From an uncultured Eggerthellaceae bacterium (GTDB lineage: Bacteria > Actinomycetota > Coriobacteriia > Coriobacteriales > Eggerthellaceae), in the NCBI GenBank assembly GCA_958452575.1, contig CAUDUM010000005.1, positions 137,583-201,582 of the forward strand: a DNA stretch of 64,000 nucleotides. Reading direction: 5' to 3'. Positions within the stretch are counted from its first letter, which is position 1. The number at the start of each line of letters is the position of its first letter. This document shows positions 60,894 through 64,000 of this stretch, piece by piece. The position numbers and the translations under genes are program-made. The notes under the pieces were generated by a model. That model was not told where the DNA came from. It saw nothing but the letters and a program-made list of their open reading frames with translations, and did no database searches.

Positions 60894-61741
60894 GCGCCTC
60901 CGATCGCGCCGGTACGAGCGGTGCGTCCGGCGCCCCGGCGCTGCCGGCCGTGCTGAGCATCGCGGGTTCCGATTCGAGCGGCGGAGCGGGCATCCAGGCC
61001 GATATCAAGACGATCGCGGCGCACGGCTTGTTCGCCGAGACGGCCATCACGGCGCTCACGGCCCAGAACACCCTCGGCGTGCGTTCGGTAATGGAAGCGA
61101 CGCCGCGCATCGTCGCAGATCAGATCGATGCGGTCTTCGAGGACATCCCGCCTGCCGCGGTCAAGGTGGGCATGGTCTCGTCGGCGGCGATCATCAAGGC
61201 TATCGCGGAGCGCCTCGTGGCGCATCGAGCCCGCAACATCGTCGTCGATCCGGTGATGGTCGCGACGAGCGGCTCCCGTTTGATCGACGAGGGGGCCATC
61301 TCCGCGCTGACAGGCGAGCTCATCCCGCTTGCCGATGTCGTGACGCCCAACATGCCCGAGGCAGAGGTGCTGGCGGGTTTCGCGGTGACGGACGATGAGT
61401 CGATGCTGCGCGCCGGACGGGCCATCGTCGAGCGCGCTGCCCAAAAGGGGAGAGGGGTCGCGGTGCTCGTCAAGGGCGGGCACGGCACGGAGTCGGCGGA
61501 CGACGTCCTCGTCATGGCCGACGGATCCCATCGTTGGTTCCGCGCGGCCCGGATCGACACGGCCAACACGCACGGAACGGGCTGCACGCTCTCGTCGGCC
61601 ATCGCGTCCGGACTCGCCCTGGGCAAATCCGTCGAGGATGCGGTCGCCGAGGCAAAGGCGTATGTGCGCGGCGCGTTGGAGGCCGGTCTCGATCTGGGGC
61701 AGGGATCGGGCCCGCTCGACCACATGTGGGCGCGCCGCTGA
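60890..61741 (+). CDS. thiD: Hydroxymethylpyrimidine (phosphate) kinase ThiD
   Basis: 283 residues. PAVLSIAGSDSSGGAGIQADIKTIAAHGLFAETAITALTAQNT is the ThiD N-terminus; VVDPVMVATSGSRLI and the C-terminal anion hole DTANTHGTGCTLSSAIAS close the active site. It phosphorylates HMP and HMP-P. The ATG overlaps the thiC stop (ATGA), so it is under the same riboswitch. No thiE or thiG is nearby. Confidence 0.96.
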   Translation: MSASDRAGTSGASGAPALPAVLSIAGSDSSGGAGIQADIKTIAAHGLFAETAITALTAQNTLGVRSVMEATPRIVADQIDAVFEDIPPAAVKVGMVSSAAIIKAIAERLVAHRARNIVVDPVMVATSGSRLIDEGAISALTGELIPLADVVTPNMPEAEVLAGFAVTDDESMLRAGRAIVERAAQKGRGVAVLVKGGHGTESADDVLVMADGSHRWFRAARIDTANTHGTGCTLSSAIASGLALGKSVEDAVAEAKAYVRGALEAGLDLGQGSGPLDHMWARR

Positions 61742-61811
61742 TCGCGCGGGCATCGTGCATCGAGGGGGGCGTTATCCCTGCTCAGCTCCTCTTCTCATTT
61801 CGAATGACATC

Positions 61812-61846
61812 CTCAGCCAAACTTTTTTCAAAAAAGTTTGGCTGAG
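61812..61846. repeat. 35-bp palindrome with A/T-tract centre
   Basis: CTCAGCCAAACTTTTTT, a central C, then the complement. It ends three bases before the -35 box of the tRNA promoter. A similar TTTTTT/AAAAAAGTT core lies at the same distance before the last promoter. Either a UP element or an overlapping terminator of thiD. Confidence 0.7.
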
Positions 61847-61849
61847 GGG

Positions 61850-61878
61850 TTGACGAAGCAGCATCTCATCTCTAATAT
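61850..61878 (+). promoter_or_regulatory. Promoter of the tRNA-Gln/tRNA-Glu transcript
   Basis: TTGACG (61850-61855), 17-base spacer, TAATAT (61873-61878). The same two boxes and spacing occur at 63908-63936. Confidence 0.8.
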
Positions 61879-61931
61879 ATTCACTCGCGCTCAAGCGTTG
61901 CGGAAACGCGACGCGAGCATCGGGAAGCCGA

Positions 61932-62005
61932 TGGGGTGTCGTATAATGGCAGTACAACGGATTCTGGTTCCGTCTGTGAGGGTTCGACTCCTTCCACCCC
62001 AGCCA
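61932..62005 (+). tRNA. tRNA-Gln (CUG)
   Basis: 74 nt including an encoded CCA. Acceptor TGGGGTG pairs with CACCCCA; the anticodon loop TTCTGGT gives CUG; the TPsiC arm contains GGTTCGACTCC. A run of TTTT follows and the next tRNA starts 27 bases on. Confidence 0.95.
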
Positions 62006-62032
62006 CTTTTACGATCAGCGCAGCGCACATAT

Positions 62033-62109
62033 GGCTCCGTCGTCTAGCGGTTTAGGACGTCGCCCTCTCAAGGCGAAGGTCGCCGGTTCGAATCCGGTCG
62101 GAGCTACCA
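62033..62109 (+). tRNA. tRNA-Glu (CUC)
   Basis: 77 nt with CCA at the end. Acceptor GGCTCCG pairs with CGGAGCT (one G-U); anticodon loop CTCTCAA gives CUC; GGTTCGAATCC is the TPsiC arm. It shares a promoter with tRNA-Gln. Confidence 0.95.
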
Positions 62110-62117
62110 AGAACACC

Positions 62118-62154
62118 GAGGCCGGAAGCGAAAGCTTCCGGCCTCTTGCTTTTC
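62118..62154 (+). terminator. Terminator of the tRNA operon
   Basis: GAGGCCGGAAGC-GAAA-GCTTCCGGCCTC, a perfect 12-bp stem with a GAAA tetraloop, then TTGCTTTT. Confidence 0.9.
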
Positions 62155-62202
62155 CGGGTATGGGGCGCCTGCGGATCCCGTTCTTCTGTTCTTGCCGACA
62201 GC

Positions 62203-63624
62203 CTATGAATCGGCTCGGCTCCATTCCCTCAAAAACGCCAACAGCGCTTCGCGGTCGTTGGGAACGCGCTCGTCGATAACGGCATCCAGCGCCGCCGCCA
62301 GCGCGGCTCCGATATCGGGACCCTGCGCGATGCCCGCATCCATCGCATCGCGTCCGTTCACGGCCAGGCTTTTGAGGGTGAACGCTTCGTCGGCTGCCAA
62401 GATCCCGTCCAAAACGCGCAGCAGATCGTCCGCCAACCGCATCCTCTCCTCGGCATAGCCGGGAGCCTGCGCGCTCGCATCCCCTCGCTTCAAATCGCAG
62501 AGCGCGCGGAACAGCTCCACGTCTCCGCCCATGCGCGCAAGCGCGCGCTTCACTGCTTTGGGCGTTGCATCGAACACGTCGTCGTGACGTTCGACGAGCA
62601 GCAGCACGCGATCGCGAAACGTCGGCGAGAACGTCAGGCGGTCCATGATCCCCCGCGCCAGGGCAACGCTGATCTTCGCGTGCCCGTAAAAATGCCCGCG
62701 CCCGCTCCTCTCTTTGAAAAAAGCGCCCGGCTTGCCCATGTCGTGCAGCAGCGCCGCCCAACGCACAAGGGGGTAGGGCGGAGTTCCGGCAACGGCGCGC
62801 GCGGTGTGCTCCAAAACGTCGTAGCTATGGTAGGACGTGCATTGGTCGAACCCCTTCATGGCCACAAGCTCGGGCAATACGGAGGAGAGCACGTCGACGG
62901 TGCCCAGGATCGCATCGCTCGCATGCTCGCCGAGAAGCAGCTTTTGAAGCTCGGCGGTGATGCGCTCGGACGAAACGCGGGACAGCCCCGATTTGCCTTC
63001 GAGCATCGCCTGGTAGGTATCCGGATCAAGGGAGAATCCCAATTGCGAGCAGAAGCGGCAGGCGCGCAGGATGCGCAGCGCGTCCTCTCCGAAGCGCCGT
63101 GTCGGATCGCCCACCGTCTTGATGATGCCGCGTCGCGCGTCCTCCATTCCTCCGAACGGATCCGCCAGTCCGCGCTGCGGATGGTACGCCATGGCATTGA
63201 TCGTGAAGTCGCGACGCGCCAGATCCTCTTCGAGCGAGCGGACGAAGCGCACCTCGTCGGGGTGTCGGGAGTCGGAGTACGTCCCGTCGACGCGGAACGT
63301 CGTCACCTCGAAGGCGGCGTCGTCGCACACCACGGTGACGGTGCCGTGCTTCTCCCCGGTTCGGTGAACGCGCATGCCGGCCGCCAGGCACGCCTCTTCG
63401 GTCTGGCGCCACAACGCGCTGCAGGCGATGTCGATGTCGGAGACCGGCCTTCCAAGGATGGAATCGCGGACGAATCCGCCGACGCACCACGCCTCGTATC
63501 CCGCAGCCTCAAGCACTTCGAGGACGCGGCGGGCTTGCGGCGGAACGGCAAGGGCGTAGGAAGGGGAGGGCGATGCGGGATCGCAGCGGAGGGGACCGTC
63601 GGCAGAATGCGAAGATGTCGACAT
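62203..63624 (-). CDS. cca: CCA-adding tRNA nucleotidyltransferase with HD domain
   Basis: 473 residues. GGFVRD (49-54) and the metal-binding DxD in DIDIA (63-67) are in the nucleotidyltransferase head; RRDFTINAMAY and FGEDALRILRACRF continue the neck. The HD domain includes YHSYDVLEHTARAV and ALLHDMGKP. It repairs or adds the 3' CCA of tRNAs. Both nearby tRNAs encode CCA, so repair is likely here. The ATG at 63624 follows GGAGGCGCC. Confidence 0.95.
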   Translation of the reverse strand: MSTSSHSADGPLRCDPASPSPSYALAVPPQARRVLEVLEAAGYEAWCVGGFVRDSILGRPVSDIDIACSALWRQTEEACLAAGMRVHRTGEKHGTVTVVCDDAAFEVTTFRVDGTYSDSRHPDEVRFVRSLEEDLARRDFTINAMAYHPQRGLADPFGGMEDARRGIIKTVGDPTRRFGEDALRILRACRFCSQLGFSLDPDTYQAMLEGKSGLSRVSSERITAELQKLLLGEHASDAILGTVDVLSSVLPELVAMKGFDQCTSYHSYDVLEHTARAVAGTPPYPLVRWAALLHDMGKPGAFFKERSGRGHFYGHAKISVALARGIMDRLTFSPTFRDRVLLLVERHDDVFDATPKAVKRALARMGGDVELFRALCDLKRGDASAQAPGYAEERMRLADDLLRVLDGILAADEAFTLKSLAVNGRDAMDAGIAQGPDIGAALAAALDAVIDERVPNDREALLAFLREWSRADS

Positions 63625-63880
63625 GGCGCCTCCTTTTCGTCAGGTTGCCCGATGCTTGCCTCTATAGACATATATAAGGATATAGAAAAGCTTTCGAGGC
63701 GGCAAAGAAGTTTAGGAGTGTTCGAAGCTGGTTACGGTGACGGAATATGAAGCGGTTTTCTCGAATCACGAACTTCGTGTAGCGGAATCTATATGAGTAA
63801 AAAGGACGGAGAAGCTTCTGAACTGGTCAAATGCAAGATCAAAGCAAGCGACGCCGGCTGATCGAGCCTCCAGGCGAAAA

Positions 63881-63936
63881 ATTTTTTAAAAAAGTTGCCA
63901 AAATCGCTTGACGACCCTTGGAGAAGTGCGTAATAT
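63881..63936 (+). promoter_or_regulatory. Strong stable-RNA (probably rRNA) promoter with UP-like tract
   Basis: An A/T tract (ATTTTTTAAAAAAGTTG, from 63881) precedes TTGACG (63908-63913), a 17-base spacer and TAATAT (63931-63936). After the predicted start the leader holds small hairpins (CCGCAC-GGGA-GTGCGG; GCCCC-TCC-GGGGC). The transcript leaves the window; an rRNA operon is the likely product. From 63625 to 63880 I see no gene. Confidence 0.75.
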
Positions 63937-64000
63937 ACTACCTCACGCCGCACGGGAGTGCGGAGCGGCCGAAGCCCCTCCGGGGCGGAGGCGGGACCTT

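Noticed and set aside
61812..61846. Simple terminator of thiD
   Set aside because: There is no T run after the stem, and the palindrome lies exactly upstream of a strong promoter with a counterpart near 63880. A promoter-associated role is at least as likely.

Overview
The window is GC-rich DNA from a Gram-positive actinobacterium, most likely of the class Coriobacteriia. The evidence is the division cluster: sepF, divIVA and yggT follow ftsZ and ftsA is absent, as in Actinobacteria. The terminator, repeat and promoter styles and the many tandem paralogues also fit. I cannot name a genus from sequence alone. The MurE signature (DNPR) predicts meso-diaminopimelate peptidoglycan.

Layout. 1-15 kb is an accessory and housekeeping mix: the 5' end of a secreted-protein gene, a CorA-type channel, mscL with a zinc ribbon, a MarR regulator facing an MFS transporter fused to CBS domains, a YrdC/Sua5 protein, a Nudix hydrolase, a LysR-alkD pair facing an aldo/keto reductase, a TetR regulator facing an EamA exporter, two adjacent DUF262 proteins and a PPOX-fold flavoprotein. 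15-19 kb holds two tandem four-helix membrane proteins, then an alkylation-repair cluster (Ada-AlkA fusion and two overlapping ogt-type methyltransferases). 19-24 kb holds an ABC-F ATPase facing an operon of class II aldolase, DhaL, DhaK and a small protein. A DUF559-type protein follows, bracketed by nested inverted repeats. 25.9-30.6 kb is a potassium operon: two TrkA-like subunits, TrkH and a KdpD/KdpE-type two-component system. A CmpB-type membrane protein and an LCP-family protein come next.

33.8-57.9 kb is the core: pyrG, xerD, then the dcw cluster mraZ-rsmH-ftsL-ftsI-murE-murF-mraY-murD-ftsW-murG-murC-murB-ftsQ-ftsZ-pgeF-yggS-sepF-proC-yggT-divIVA. The genes are tightly packed, with frequent abutting or overlapping starts. 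MraZ-type TGGGN boxes lie in the mraZ promoter. 57.9-58.7 kb contains the RNase P RNA gene (minus strand), with one copy of a structured repeat on each side. Thiamine genes follow: thiN, a TPP riboswitch, thiC and thiD. The window ends with tRNA-Gln(CUG), tRNA-Glu(CUC), the CCA-adding enzyme (minus strand), and a strong stable-RNA promoter that probably starts an rRNA operon beyond the edge.

The main candidates for something new are the DUF262 pair without a nuclease domain, the rnpB-flanking structured repeats, the DUF559 gene with its bracketing repeats, the MFS-CBS fusion, and a four-helix membrane module that occurs alone twice and fused once. No CRISPR array, insertion sequence, integrase cassette or prophage was seen. 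XerD is of the housekeeping type.
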